Source: an uncultured Bacteroides sp.
Lineage (GTDB): Bacteria > Bacteroidota > Bacteroidia > Bacteroidales > Bacteroidaceae
Direction of reading: 5' to 3'
Length of the DNA stretch: 14,697 nt
Assembly: GCF_910578895.1 (NCBI RefSeq)
Contig: NZ_CAJTSC010000047.1
Location: 1-14,697 of the forward strand
Below are positions 14,148-14,697 of this stretch, piece after piece; positions within the stretch are counted from its first letter, which is position 1; the number at the start of each line of letters is the position of its first letter. The position numbers and the translations under genes are program-made. The notes below the pieces were generated by a model. That model was not told where the DNA came from. It saw only the letters and a list, made by a program, of their open reading frames with translations, and did not search any database.

Positions 14148-14697
14148 TATGCTCTTGTTTTATAAAATTCACAACAAAGTTAGCTCCAGCCAAAATTTTA
14201 TCTTCATCAATGTCTGCTAATTCAATAGAGTAGTCATTACGTTCCATAAGTTTTCTTGAAATGTACAGACCTAAGCCACGACCTTCTTGCCCTTTTCCTG
14301 AGTAAAAAGCATCGAAAATATATGGTTTATCTTCATCTCTAATTCCCGGACCACTATCGGAGAATATTAGTTTACAATTATTACCATCTAAAGTGATAAC
14401 AACCGTTTTATTATCTTTTTCTTCTAACCAATAAATCGCGTTATCTAAGAGATTAATCAATAATTGCAAAAGATCTGCATCTGTGCATTTTGCAACTAAT
14501 GGTGAGCCAATATCATTTATCTTATATTCAATTTTAGACTCGGTTAATGTTCGCTTATATATAGTAATGACCTTGTCTAAAATATCTTTCACTCTTATTT
14601 GACGACGCCTTTGTTTGGACGATGTAAACAACATCTGCATATCTTTCATTTGATTTTTGATATATGAAAATATGCCATACAATTTCTGAAGTTCTGA
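14137..14697 (-). CDS. Histidine-kinase-type GHKL ATPase, partial (C-terminal end)
   Basis: Only the last ~186 residues are in the window; the frame is open to the edge and its start lies beyond 14697. Counting from the codon at 14682, residues ~1-24 are a long helix consistent with the second DHp helix, and the ATPase domain follows. N box: LLINLLDNAIYWL (N81). G1: SDSGPGI (D109, G111, G113). F box: YIFDAFYSGKG. G2: GRGLGL (134-139). The phosphorylated His would be in the first DHp helix, off-window. The gene overlaps the receiver gene by 11 bp. Such ATPases near R-M genes include MORC-like and kinase-fused forms; which form this is depends on the missing N-terminus. Confidence 0.88.
   Translation of the reverse strand, partial: SELQKLYGIFSYIKNQMKDMQMLFTSSKQRRRQIRVKDILDKVITIYKRTLTESKIEYKINDIGSPLVAKCTDADLLQLLINLLDNAIYWLEEKDNKTVVITLDGNNCKLIFSDSGPGIRDEDKPYIFDAFYSGKGQEGRGLGLYISRKLMERNDYSIELADIDEDKILAGANFVVNFIKQEHNEY

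Noticed and set aside
13060..14697. Assignment as a Detocs system
   Set aside because: No TPR region or effector nuclease/phosphorylase domain is visible and only one receiver is present; the C-terminal region is different.
1..14697. CRISPR arrays, rRNA or tRNA genes, IS elements with transposase
   Set aside because: No regularly spaced repeats, no structural RNA signatures and no transposase frames were found by reading.

Overview
The window looks like accessory DNA from a Bacteroidales gut anaerobe (Bacteroides, Parabacteroides or a relative). The evidence is gene content (a Bacteroidales tyrosine integrase lacking the first catalytic Arg, a DUF3408 protein, an overlapping RHH/relaxase mobilization pair, an invertase-type tyrosine recombinase), near absence of Shine-Dalgarno sites, and promoter candidates matching the Bacteroides -7 box TAnnTTTG. 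Species cannot be named from the sequence.

Layout. Positions 1-534 are non-coding and rich in palindromes. An integration module follows: a tyrosine integrase (535-1752) overlapped by a RhuM-like gene (1749-2123). Two paralogous helix-turn-helix genes run leftward (3129-2466), preceded by a degenerate direct repeat that carries their likely promoter. A rightward mobilization block follows: a DUF3408 gene (3686-4246), a large nested palindrome that is the best oriT candidate (4258-4403), an RHH relaxosome protein, a MOBP-type relaxase, a membrane-anchored accessory protein, and one base later a second tyrosine recombinase of DNA-invertase type (6422-7624). No conjugation pore genes are visible, so this reads as an integrative mobilizable element.

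The main discovery candidate is at 7651-7830. Two perfect 18-bp inverted repeats flank 144 bp directly downstream of the invertase and directly upstream of a two-gene restriction-modification operon. A perfect -7 box (TAACTTTG) inside the segment points away from that operon as written; inversion would point it into the operon. The segment is therefore read as a phase switch for the cargo, drawn here in the presumed OFF state. The cargo is a partner protein with partial methyltransferase motifs (7895-8923) and a 1331-residue protein (8931-12926) combining a GIY-YIG-like N-terminus, an SF2 helicase motor, a Lys/Glu-rich coiled coil and an NPPY methyltransferase with C-terminal recognition region. 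The part of that gene from about 11.8 kb drops to about 28% GC in hand-counted lines, against 53-60% upstream, which suggests a swapped specificity domain.

A terminator hairpin (12942-12980) ends the operon. Convergent to it, on the minus strand, is a very AT-rich operon: the C-terminal part of a histidine-kinase-type GHKL ATPase running off the window edge, then a receiver-domain gene overlapping it by 11 bp. The receiver gene is interrupted: its reading frame moves by -1 near 13825, and the last third of the receiver fold (alpha4-beta5-alpha5) is missing, so it looks like an internal deletion with frameshift. Kinase-type ATPase/receiver pairs beside R-M genes suggest defence, but function here is not established.
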